Under the pieces are notes generated by a model. The model saw only the letters and a list, made by a program, of their open reading frames with translations. It made no database searches and was not told the DNA's origin. Shown piece after piece: positions 17,191-25,003 of a DNA stretch of 64,000 nucleotides (position 1 is the stretch's first letter; every line of letters starts with the position of its first letter). The translations under genes and the position numbers were made by a program. The DNA is taken from contig CP064972.1 in the NCBI GenBank assembly GCA_016699405.1, positions 930,001 to 994,000 of the forward strand, given 5' to 3'. Source of the DNA: Holophagales bacterium (GTDB taxonomy: Bacteria; Acidobacteriota; Thermoanaerobaculia; Multivoradales; JAGPDF01).

Positions 17191-19305
17191 TCAGCGCGCC
17201 AACCGGGCGCGCACGTCGACGGCGCGCGAGCGGCTGCGGTCGCTGCCGGCGAGGAACGGGTTGACGTCGAGCTCGACGAGTCGCGGATGTCGCGCCGCGA
17301 GCTGAGCGAGGCGCAGCAGCGCCTCGACGAGCAGTCCGCGGTCGACCGGCGGCTCACCGCGCACGCCGTCGAGTAGCGCCCGGCCCTGGATGCCGTCGAC
17401 CATCGCTCGGGCTTCGGAGGGGGCGAGGGGGGTGACGCCGAACCGCACGTCGCGGAAAACCTCGACGTACTTGCCGCCCAGGCCGAACATCAGCAGGGGG
17501 CCGAGCTTCGCATCGGTGGAGAGGCCGAGGATCACCTCCTGGCCGCCGCGCGCCATCTCCTGGACGAGAAATCCGTCCGAGGTGAGCCCGGCGGCCTGGA
17601 GGGCGAGCTCCATTCGCCGCGCCTCGCGGGCGACCTCCTCCGGCGTGCGCAGATCGAGCGCCACGGCGCGGTGCTCGCTCTTGTGGACCAGGCCTTCGGC
17701 CACCGCCTTGAGGACGACCGGAAAGCCCAGCGCTGCCGCCGCGGCGACCGCGTCCTCGGCGTTCTGCACCCGCCGATAGCGCGCCACGGGGAGGCCCGCG
17801 AGCTCGAGGAGGCGGAAGGCCGCCTCCGGAGGAAGGTAGCCGTCGCTGCCCGCCCGATCGAGCTCGGCGGCGATCGCCGCGTCGTCCATGGCGAAGACCG
17901 GCAGCTCCTCGGTGGCCGGCCGTCGGCGCCACTCGGCGTAGCGGCAGAGCATCGCCAGGGCGCGCGCCGCCGACTCGGGGAAGTGGTAGACCGGGGGCAG
18001 GTCGCTGCGCCCCTGAATCGCTCGGTAGAGCTCGTCGCGCGCCATCATCACGGCGAGCACCGGCTTGGCGGCGCCGCGCGAGACCTCGGCGATCCGTTCG
18101 AGGACGTCGCGCGGATCGCCGAGCACCGGGGTGACGTTGATCGCCAGGGCGGCGTCGACCTCCGGGTCGGCGAGCAGGGTGGCGAGGGAGAGGGCGTACT
18201 GGTCGGCGGTCGCCGAGGCGATCATGTCGACCGGGTTGTCGACGCTCGCCACGCTCGGCAGGAAGGCGCGCAGGGCCTGGCGCGTGCCGAACGAGAGCGA
18301 ACCGACCTCGAGGCCGAAGGAGACGCAGGCGTCGGTGGCGAGGATGCCCGGGCCGCCGGCATTGGTGAGGATCGCGACGCGACGCCCCGCCGGGAGGGGG
18401 CAGCGGTCGAAGGCGCGCGCGATGTCGAAGAGCTCCTCGATCGTGTCGGCACGGATCACGCCGCACTGCTCGAGGAAGGCGGAGACCGTGACGTCGGCCC
18501 CGGCGAGTGCGCCCGTATGGCTCGACGCGGCCCGCGCACCGGCTTCGGTGCGGCCGGACTTGACCACCAGAATCGGCTTCGACCGCGAGACGCGCTTGGC
18601 GATCTCGGTGAAGCGGCGCGGATTGCCGAACGACTCGAGGTACATGCAGATGACCTTGGTGGCCGGGTCGTCCTGCCAGTATTCGAGCAGGTCGTTGCCG
18701 GAGGTATCGGCCTTGTTGCCCATCGACACGAACTGCGTCAGGCCGAGGCCGAGTCCGGCGGCGACATTCAGCACGGCGACGCCGAGCGCTCCCGATTGGC
18801 TGACGAAGCCGATCGATCCCGGCCGCGCCGGCGTCGGCGAGAAGGTGGCGTCGAGCTGGACCGCCGCCGCGGTGTTGAGCACGCCCATGCAGTTGGGGCC
18901 GATCATCCGCACTCCGGCGGCTCGCACCTTGGCGCGCAGCTCCTCCTCCATCCGCCGCCCCGACTCGCCGGTCTCGGAGAACCCGGCGGTGATCACCACC
19001 AGGCCGCGTACGCCCTGGTCGAGGCACTGGTCGACGATGCCGAGCACCGAGTCGCGCGGCACGGTGACCACGGCGAGGTCGATCGCGTCGGGAATGGCGG
19101 CGACCGTCGGGTAGCACTTGAGCGAGTGAATCGAATCGGCCTTCGGGTTGACCGGGTAGATGGCACCCTGGAACTCGGCCCGCACCAGGTTGTGGACGAG
19201 CGCCCAGCCGAGCGACTCGCGCGAGCGCGAAGCGCCGATGACCGCCACGGTGCGCGGCGAGAAGATCGGATCGAGGGAGCGGGCGGGCCTCTCGGCGGTC
19301 GGCAT
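17191..19305 (-). CDS. ADP-forming acyl-CoA synthetase (fused alpha-beta subunits)
   Basis: About 704 residues from ATG at 19305 with GGAG 9 nt upstream. ATG at 19341, which forms an ATGA overlap with the kinase gene upstream, would add 12 residues and is an equal option. Order: CoA-binding domain (LDPIFSPRTVAVIGASR), succinyl-CoA-ligase-like domain (GFVSQSGALGVAVLN; catalytic phospho-His in SSHTGALAG), then a C-terminal ATP-grasp domain (GFPVVLKAVAEGLVHKSEH, MFGLGGKYVEVFRD, LVELDVNPFLAG). Known members make ATP from acetyl- or acyl-CoA plus ADP and phosphate, or run in reverse; single-chain members also include protein acetyltransferases, but no GNAT domain is present here. Cytoplasmic energy or acid metabolism; acyl specificity not predictable. 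Confidence 0.87.
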   Translation of the reverse strand: MPTAERPARSLDPIFSPRTVAVIGASRSRESLGWALVHNLVRAEFQGAIYPVNPKADSIHSLKCYPTVAAIPDAIDLAVVTVPRDSVLGIVDQCLDQGVRGLVVITAGFSETGESGRRMEEELRAKVRAAGVRMIGPNCMGVLNTAAAVQLDATFSPTPARPGSIGFVSQSGALGVAVLNVAAGLGLGLTQFVSMGNKADTSGNDLLEYWQDDPATKVICMYLESFGNPRRFTEIAKRVSRSKPILVVKSGRTEAGARAASSHTGALAGADVTVSAFLEQCGVIRADTIEELFDIARAFDRCPLPAGRRVAILTNAGGPGILATDACVSFGLEVGSLSFGTRQALRAFLPSVASVDNPVDMIASATADQYALSLATLLADPEVDAALAINVTPVLGDPRDVLERIAEVSRGAAKPVLAVMMARDELYRAIQGRSDLPPVYHFPESAARALAMLCRYAEWRRRPATEELPVFAMDDAAIAAELDRAGSDGYLPPEAAFRLLELAGLPVARYRRVQNAEDAVAAAAALGFPVVLKAVAEGLVHKSEHRAVALDLRTPEEVAREARRMELALQAAGLTSDGFLVQEMARGGQEVILGLSTDAKLGPLLMFGLGGKYVEVFRDVRFGVTPLAPSEARAMVDGIQGRALLDGVRGEPPVDRGLLVEALLRLAQLAARHPRLVELDVNPFLAGSDRSRSRAVDVRARLAR

Positions 19306-19337
19306 GTGGCGGTTCTCCGTCAGGAGATAGGTCGGGT

Positions 19338-20228
19338 TCATCGACGGGGGGGAGCGGGGACGAGCAGCTGCAACCGGTCGGCAGCGAGCCGGAGGCGCAG
19401 GGGGTAGCGAGCCGGCCAGGGATCGCCGTCGATCTGCAGCGGCGTGTCCGGTGGACCGAGGAGGTTGACCTCCTCGACGGGGCGGATCGCCACGTCCCGG
19501 CGATCGGCGTGCCGTCCGCCGGCCAGCGCGAGAGCGAAGCCCAGCGCATCGCGCCGCCGCCGGCCGCGGAAGACCAGGAGCTCGAGCTGACGGTCGTCGG
19601 GCCGACCGTCGGGGGTCATGCGGAAACGGCCGGCGTACTCCGAGAGATTGCAGACCGCAACCCCGGTGGCGAGTTCCCGGCGCCCGTCGACTTCGATTTC
19701 GATGACCGGGAAGCGATAGCGGGCCCACTCGCGGACGGCCGCCAGCACGACGGCTCCCTTGCCGAACCGTCGCTTGAGGCGCGGGTCGACGCGACTCATG
19801 ATCCGCGCGTCGAGCCCGGCGGTGGCCTGCATGAGAAACGGCGCGTCGCCGCAGAGCCCGAGGTCGAAGGCGCGGAGCTCACCTGCCAGCAGGGCGGCGA
19901 CGGCGTTGCCGATGTCGTCCGGTACCCCGAGCGCCGCGGCGACGACGTTCGTCGTGCCGCCGGGAAGCACGGCGAGAGGGATGGCGCTGCCTCGCAGGCC
20001 GCTGGCCACCGCCCGCACCGTGCCGTCGCCGCCGAGCACGAAGACGGCGTCGACGCGGCCGGTGTCGGCGGCGTCACGGGCGGCCCGCTCGCTTGCGCCG
20101 GGATCGTCGCAGGGAGCCTCGGCGACGGAGACGCCTCCGGCGTGGAGGGCCGCCCGCGCTGCCGCGAGCCGCCGGGCGCCGCGAACGCCGCCGGCGTGCG
20201 GGTTCTGGATCAGCAGCACGCGGAGCAC
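19338..20228 (-). CDS. Diacylglycerol/sphingosine kinase-like lipid kinase
   Basis: 296 residues from GTG at 20228, where homology starts (VLRVLLIQNPHAGG); the longer frame upstream is low-quality and overlaps ruvB. Motifs: FVLGGDGTVRAVASG (ATP-binding GGDGT) and LPGGTTNVVAAALGVP, then the C-terminal beta-rich domain with LQIDGDPWPARYP. This is the DAGK/YegS family, which phosphorylates lipid alcohols at the membrane; the real substrate varies. It sits 40 nt after ruvB and just before the acyl-CoA synthetase. Start confidence is moderate because no SD is visible. Confidence 0.82.
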   Translation of the reverse strand: MLRVLLIQNPHAGGVRGARRLAAARAALHAGGVSVAEAPCDDPGASERAARDAADTGRVDAVFVLGGDGTVRAVASGLRGSAIPLAVLPGGTTNVVAAALGVPDDIGNAVAALLAGELRAFDLGLCGDAPFLMQATAGLDARIMSRVDPRLKRRFGKGAVVLAAVREWARYRFPVIEIEVDGRRELATGVAVCNLSEYAGRFRMTPDGRPDDRQLELLVFRGRRRRDALGFALALAGGRHADRRDVAIRPVEEVNLLGPPDTPLQIDGDPWPARYPLRLRLAADRLQLLVPAPPRR

Positions 20229-20268
20229 GGGATGGAACGGGCGATGGCGGAGAGAACGCCCGGCCGGA

Positions 20269-21297
20269 TCACGAGAAGAGCGTGGGGCCGTTGCCGCTCG
20301 GTGGCGGGTAGCCGAGATGCTCGAAAGCGCGGCGAGTGGCGACGCGGCCACGCGGGGTGCGTTGGAGGAAGCCCTCCTGCAGGAGATAGGGCTCGTAGAG
20401 GTCCTCGATCGTGCCGCGGTCCTCACCCACCGCGGCGGCGATCGCCTGGATCCCAGCCGGGCCGCCGCCGTAGACCTCGATCAGCGTGCCGAGGATCTTG
20501 CGGTCGAGCTCGTCGAAGCCGTGCTCGTCCACCTCGAGCTGCGTCAGCCCGCGCCGGGCGGTGGCGAGGTCGATCGTCCCCGACCCGTGCACCTGTGCGA
20601 AGTCGCGCACGCGGCGCAACAGGCGGTTGGCGATGCGCGGCGTGCCGCGACTGCGGCGGGCGATCTCGTCGGCGCCCGCCTGGTCGGCGGCGATCCCGAG
20701 CAGCTCGGCCGAGCGCCGCACGATGCGCGCCAGCTCCGGCGGGGCGTAGAAGTCGAGTCGATGGACGATCCCGAAGCGGGCACGCAGCGGCGAGCTGATG
20801 AGGCCGGCACGCGTCGTCGCCCCGACCAGGGTGAAACGTGGCAGATTGATCTTCACCGTGCGCGCCGCCGGTCCCTGGCCGAGCACCAGGTCGAGCTGGT
20901 AGTCCTCGAGCGCCGGATAGAGGATCTCCTCCACCGTCGGTCCCAGGCGGTGGATCTCGTCGACGAAGAGCACGTCGCCGGCTTCGAGGTTGGTGAGGAT
21001 CGCCGCCAGGTCACCGGCGCGCTCAAGCACCGGACCGGAGGTCGAGCGCAACGGCGCACCCATCTCCCGCGCCACGATGTGCGCCAGGGTGGTCTTGCCC
21101 AGCCCGGGTGGGCCGAAGAGCAGCACGTGGTCGAGCGAATCGCCGCGCTCGCGCGCGGCGCGGATGAAGATCCGCAGGTTGGCGACGATCCGCTCCTGCC
21201 CGACGTAGTCGTCGAGCACCTGCGGGCGGAGCGTCTGTTCGACCCCCGCGTCGTCCTGCTCGAGGGTGCCGGACAGGAGTCGATCGTCGGGCGTCAC
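20269..21297 (-). CDS. ruvB: Holliday junction branch-migration ATPase RuvB
   Basis: 342 residues, the usual length. Walker A is GPPGLGKTT (62-70) and Walker B is DEIH. Further family motifs are GATTRAGLISSPLRARFGI (sensor region), DEIARRSRGTPRIANRLLRR (sensor 2) and the C-terminal winged helix ending RTPRGRVATRRAF. RuvB hexamers pump DNA through Holliday junctions held by RuvA tetramers. ruvA is directly upstream with a 55-nt gap that holds its own -10 hexamer. Start is GTG at 21297. ruvC is not in the window. Confidence 0.97.
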   Translation of the reverse strand: MTPDDRLLSGTLEQDDAGVEQTLRPQVLDDYVGQERIVANLRIFIRAARERGDSLDHVLLFGPPGLGKTTLAHIVAREMGAPLRSTSGPVLERAGDLAAILTNLEAGDVLFVDEIHRLGPTVEEILYPALEDYQLDLVLGQGPAARTVKINLPRFTLVGATTRAGLISSPLRARFGIVHRLDFYAPPELARIVRRSAELLGIAADQAGADEIARRSRGTPRIANRLLRRVRDFAQVHGSGTIDLATARRGLTQLEVDEHGFDELDRKILGTLIEVYGGGPAGIQAIAAAVGEDRGTIEDLYEPYLLQEGFLQRTPRGRVATRRAFEHLGYPPPSGNGPTLFS

Positions 21298-21303
21298 GCG
21301 CGG

Positions 21304-21309
21304 ATTCTA
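21304..21309 (-). promoter_or_regulatory. -10 hexamer TAGAAT, predicted leaderless start of ruvB
   Basis: TAGAAT ends exactly 6 nt before the GTG of ruvB in the ruvA-ruvB gap, with no SD, so ruvB probably also has its own leaderless transcript. Confidence 0.45.
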
Positions 21310-21352
21310 TCCCTGGGGTGGGAGAGCCTCGCCCGGACGGTGTCGGGGCCGA

Positions 21353-21943
21353 TCAGACCCGCGAAAGCCGCTTGAGCGCGAAGCGCAGCAGATCGTGGAA
21401 GGCGGCGTCGGGATGCTCCTTGCGCGTCTCGGCGAGCGCGCGCTGCGCGAGCGGCTCCTTGTAGCCGAGGTTGACCAGGGCGGAGAGCAGGTCGTCCTCG
21501 TCGGGGGCGCTCTTGGCGGGGATCGCCGCGGCGAGCGCCTGGACGCGATCACGCAGCTCGACGACCATCCGCTCGGCGGTCTTCTTGCCGACACCCGGGA
21601 TCGCGGTCAGTCGGCGGACGTCACCCTGCGCCAGGGCGGCGAGCAGGTCACCCGGGGCCATGCCGGAGAGCACCACCTGGGCGAGCCGCGGGCCGATGCC
21701 GGACACGGCGATCAGCTTCTCGAAGATCTCGAGCTCCTGCTCGCTCCAGAACCCGAAAAGGGCGAGCTGATCCTCGCGCACGTGGGTGTGCACGAAGAGC
21801 CGCACGGTGCTTCCCTTGGGGATCTTCTCGATTTCGTAGAAGGTGGAGAGCGGGATCTGCACGGCGTAGCCGACCCCGGCGACGTCGAGCAACACCCGCT
21901 CGGGAGAGACGCGGAGAGGAATCCCGGTGAGCAGTCCGATCAT
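21353..21943 (-). CDS. ruvA: Holliday junction-binding protein RuvA
   Basis: 196 residues, normal length. Starts MIGLLTGIPLRVSPERVLLD (OB fold) with GVGYAVQIPLSTF. Two helix-hairpin-helix motifs follow (AVSGIGPRLAQVVLSG, AIPGVGKKTAERMVVELRD). The C-terminal RuvB-contact domain (about 145-196) has SALVNLGYKEPLAQRAL. It binds four-way junctions and loads RuvB, whose gene follows. The region upstream is shared with the divergent M16 peptidase gene. Confidence 0.97.
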   Translation of the reverse strand: MIGLLTGIPLRVSPERVLLDVAGVGYAVQIPLSTFYEIEKIPKGSTVRLFVHTHVREDQLALFGFWSEQELEIFEKLIAVSGIGPRLAQVVLSGMAPGDLLAALAQGDVRRLTAIPGVGKKTAERMVVELRDRVQALAAAIPAKSAPDEDDLLSALVNLGYKEPLAQRALAETRKEHPDAAFHDLLRFALKRLSRV

Positions 21944-21952
21944 CGCGGCGTC

Positions 21953-21958
21953 ATTCTA
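21953..21958 (-). promoter_or_regulatory. -10 hexamer TAGAAT of ruvA
   Basis: TAGAAT lies 9 nt before the ruvA ATG with no SD between them; a leaderless or nearly leaderless transcript is predicted. Confidence 0.4.
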
Positions 21959-22048
21959 GGCGGAACGGCGACGAGGTGAGCGCCGCGGTCGCCGCCAGGC
22001 GCGGGCCGCCGAGATCGGTCTCGCGCGACCCGCGCTGTCGCCTGCCGC

Positions 22049-22054
22049 TAGGAT
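22049..22054 (+). promoter_or_regulatory. -10 hexamer TAGGAT, predicted leaderless start of the M16 gene
   Basis: TAGGAT ends 6 nt before the ATG at 22061, with no SD. Divergent from the ruvA promoter about 95 nt away. Confidence 0.4.
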
Positions 22055-22060
22055 CACGGG

Positions 22061-24937
22061 ATGAATGCTCGTCGCCGCTTGGGTTCCCTCCCGCTTCTCC
22101 TCGCTCTCGCCGCCAGCCTCGCCTGCTCGGTCGCGCCCCCCGTCGTCGCGCCTTCCCCGCCATCCTCGTCGGCGTTGGCGCCCCCCGTCGTCGCCGCTCT
22201 GCCGCTCGACCCGGCGATTCGCGCGGGCAGGCTCGACAACGGACTCCGCTACTACGTGCGCGCCAACGTTCGTCCGGCCAAGCGGGCGTCGCTCTGGCTG
22301 GCGATCGACGCCGGTTCGGTCCAGGAGGACGACGACCAGCGCGGTCTCGCGCACTTCCTCGAGCACATGGCGTTCAACGGGACGGCGCGCTATCCGAAGC
22401 GCGAGCTCACCGCCTGGCTCGAGCGGACGGGCGTGCGCTTCGGCGCCGATCTCAACGCCTCGACCGGCTTCGAGGAGACGGTCTACACCCTGACCGTGCC
22501 GACCGATGATCCGGCGATCCTCTCCCAGGGCCTCGACGTCCTGGGCGAATGGGCCTGTTGCGTGAGCCTCGACCCGACGGAAGTGGTCGCCGAACGGGGG
22601 GTGGTGCTCGAGGAGTGGCGGCTCGGTCGAGGGGCCTCGGCCCGTGTCCGGGATCGCCAGTTGCCGATCCTCTGGCGCGGTTCGCGCTATGCGGAGCGGC
22701 TGCCGATCGGCGATCCGGGGGTGATCGAGAAGGCCAGCACGGAGCAGCTTCGTCGTTTCTATCGGGATTGGTACCGGCCCGATCGCATGGCGGTCGTGGC
22801 CGTCGGAGACTTCGACCCCGCCGCGATGGAGCGTGCGATCCGTGCTCGTTTCGCCTCCTTGCCCGCGCCGCCGCCGCCCCGTGGCTGGGAAACGCCGCAG
22901 GTACCGGCGGGCGGGGCTCTGCGAACGGACGTGACGGCCGACGCCGAGCTCTCGGTCGCCAGCGTCTCGCTCAGCCGGATCGGGCCGGCCGAACGACTGC
23001 TGACCGCCGACGACTACCGGCGGGACCTCCTGCGGGGGCTCTGGTCCGGCATGTTGAACGCTCGGCTCGACGAGTTGCGTCGATCGCCAAGCCCACCGTT
23101 CCTCGCTGCGTCCGCGAGCAGCGGTTCCGGCGTGCGGGGTGCCCAGCTCTTCCGCCTGCAGGCCACCGCGGCGCCGGAGCGGGTCGAGCCGGCGCTCGCT
23201 GCCGTCCTTGCCGAGCTCGAACGCGTCCGGCGTTTCGGCTTCTCGGCGGGCGAGCTCGAACGACAGAAGGCCGGCCTCCTGCGGCGCTACGAGAGCGCCT
23301 TCGCCGAACGCGAGAAGGCCGAGTCGGACGACCTTGCCGGGGAGTTGCTGGCGAACTTCCTCGAAGGCGAGGCGGCCCCGGGGATCGAGGCCGAGCTCGC
23401 CCTGGTGCGCGAGATGCTGCCCGGGATTACCCTCGCGCAAGTCCAGGAGGCCGGGGCGGGCTGGCTCGCCGAGGACGGCCGGGTGCTGCTCGCCAGCGGG
23501 CCGGAGCGATCCGGGTCGCCCGCGCCGGATGCCGCGCGCCTGGCGGCGCTGGTCGATGAAAGCCGACATCTCGAGCTCGCCGCCTACGACGATCGGACCG
23601 TTGCGGGTCCCCTGGTCGAGAAACCGCCGGGGCCCGGGACGATCGTCGCGGAACGCCGAATCGACCCGCTCGGCGTCCTCGACTGGACGCTCTCCAATGG
23701 CGTCCGCGTGCTCCTCAAGCCGACGGACTTCAAGAACGACGAAATCCTCTTGCGCGGCTTCCGCCCGGGTGGTCACTCGACGGTCGCCGACGCCGACTAT
23801 CTGTCGGCGAGCTACGCCACGGCGGTGCTCGCGGAGGGTGGATTGGGACGCTTCGACGCGGTGTCCTTGCGCAAGGCGCTCGCCGGTCGCCTGGCGGGTG
23901 CCGGGGTGCAGCTCTCGGAGCTCGAGGAGGGGATCTCGGGAGGTTCGTCCCCGCGCGACCTCGAAACGATGTTCGAGCTCGCCTACCTCTCGTTGACGGC
24001 GCCACGCGAGGATCCACAGGCGTTCGCAGCGTTCAGGGCGCGCACCCGGGCGTTCCTCGAGAATCGCCTGGCGCAACCGCAGGCGGTCTTCGCCGACGAG
24101 CTCTCGCGCCACCTCTATCGCGACCACCCGCGCCGCCGGCCACCGACACCGGCGACGATCGACGCCATCGATCTCGCGACCGCCGGACGGGTGTTCCGCC
24201 AGCGCTTCGCCAACTTGCGCGGGTTCACCTTCGTCCTCGTGGGCTCCTTCACACCGGAGGCGGTGCGGCCGCTCGTCGAGCAGTGGCTCGGTGGGCTCCC
24301 GGCCGCTGCCGACGGAGCCGTGCCCGCCTCGTGGCGGGACATCGGCGTCGCCTATCCGGAGGGCGTCGAGACCTTCGAGGTGCGAAAGGGAATCGAACCG
24401 AAAGCCTCGGTGAGCGTGATCTTCCACGGCGACGCGGCGTTCTCGCGGGAGGCCCAACACACCTTGAAGTCCCTTGCCGACGCCCTGCAGATCGAGCTCC
24501 GCGAGGCGCTTCGCGAAGAGGATGGCGGCACCTACGGGGTCGGCGTGACGGGCTCGTTGGTCGATCGGCCGCGCGGGAGGTACGCCCTGTCGATCGGCTT
24601 CGGCTGTGCCCCGACGCGGGTCGAGGAGCTGACGCGCGACCTCTTCGCCACGCTCGAGCGCTTCCAGCGCGAGGGCCCGCGGCAGGAGACCGTCGAAAAG
24701 GTCCGCGAGACGGCGCGGCGCGAGCGCGAGGTGGCGCTGCGCGAGAACGGCTTCTGGGCCGGGACGCTGACCGGCTACGTGCGCGTCGGATGGGAGCTGA
24801 CCGACATCCTGCGCTACGACGAGCTGCTGGCGCGGGTGACACGCGAGAATCTCGCGGCGGCAGCGCGGCTCTACGCCGACCGCAGCCGCTATGTTCGCGG
24901 AACGCTGCTACCGGAAGCGACGGAAGGAAAGCCCTGA
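22061..24937 (+). CDS. Secreted M16 family zinc peptidase (two M16 units)
   Basis: 958 residues with a signal peptide; cysteine 22 after AASLA makes a lipoprotein possible though the lipobox is imperfect. The first M16 unit (about 45-480) has the inverted zinc motif HFLEH in LAHFLEHMAFNGT, and the distal ligand Glu in GFEETVYTL or ERGVVLEEWR. The second unit (about 530-950) lacks HxxEH, as expected for the inactive partner half, and keeps the M16C-type EDGGTYGVGV block. Pitrilysin/PqqL-like proteins of this length degrade peptides in the periplasm. It is monocistronic and convergent with the foldase gene. Substrate not predictable. Confidence 0.9.
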   Translation: MNARRRLGSLPLLLALAASLACSVAPPVVAPSPPSSSALAPPVVAALPLDPAIRAGRLDNGLRYYVRANVRPAKRASLWLAIDAGSVQEDDDQRGLAHFLEHMAFNGTARYPKRELTAWLERTGVRFGADLNASTGFEETVYTLTVPTDDPAILSQGLDVLGEWACCVSLDPTEVVAERGVVLEEWRLGRGASARVRDRQLPILWRGSRYAERLPIGDPGVIEKASTEQLRRFYRDWYRPDRMAVVAVGDFDPAAMERAIRARFASLPAPPPPRGWETPQVPAGGALRTDVTADAELSVASVSLSRIGPAERLLTADDYRRDLLRGLWSGMLNARLDELRRSPSPPFLAASASSGSGVRGAQLFRLQATAAPERVEPALAAVLAELERVRRFGFSAGELERQKAGLLRRYESAFAEREKAESDDLAGELLANFLEGEAAPGIEAELALVREMLPGITLAQVQEAGAGWLAEDGRVLLASGPERSGSPAPDAARLAALVDESRHLELAAYDDRTVAGPLVEKPPGPGTIVAERRIDPLGVLDWTLSNGVRVLLKPTDFKNDEILLRGFRPGGHSTVADADYLSASYATAVLAEGGLGRFDAVSLRKALAGRLAGAGVQLSELEEGISGGSSPRDLETMFELAYLSLTAPREDPQAFAAFRARTRAFLENRLAQPQAVFADELSRHLYRDHPRRRPPTPATIDAIDLATAGRVFRQRFANLRGFTFVLVGSFTPEAVRPLVEQWLGGLPAAADGAVPASWRDIGVAYPEGVETFEVRKGIEPKASVSVIFHGDAAFSREAQHTLKSLADALQIELREALREEDGGTYGVGVTGSLVDRPRGRYALSIGFGCAPTRVEELTRDLFATLERFQREGPRQETVEKVRETARREREVALRENGFWAGTLTGYVRVGWELTDILRYDELLARVTRENLAAAARLYADRSRYVRGTLLPEATEGKP

Positions 24938-24947
24938 AGCGGTGCGA

Positions 24948-24988
24948 CCGCCGGCCGTCCCGGGCGCGAAGCCCGAACCGGCCGGCGG
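24948..24988. terminator. Long GC hairpin between convergent genes
   Basis: CCGCCGGCCG pairs with CGGCCGGCGG over 10 bp, enclosing a smaller CGGGC/GCCCG stem. It lies between the M16 stop (24937) and the foldase stop (25004). No T-tract on either side. Confidence 0.45.
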
Positions 24989-25003
24989 CGATCGTGCTGC
25001 CGG

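Noticed and set aside
17671..19407. 578-codon frame on the plus strand opposite the acyl-CoA synthetase
   Set aside because: The minus strand has a complete, motif-rich enzyme; the plus frame has no recognisable domain.
20228..20426. N-terminal extension of the lipid kinase overlapping ruvB
   Set aside because: It is the ruvB 3' end in another frame, and Rossmann homology starts at GTG 20228.
21956..24460. 834-codon minus frame opposite the M16 gene
   Set aside because: Composition shadow of the real peptidase gene; no start signal or motif.
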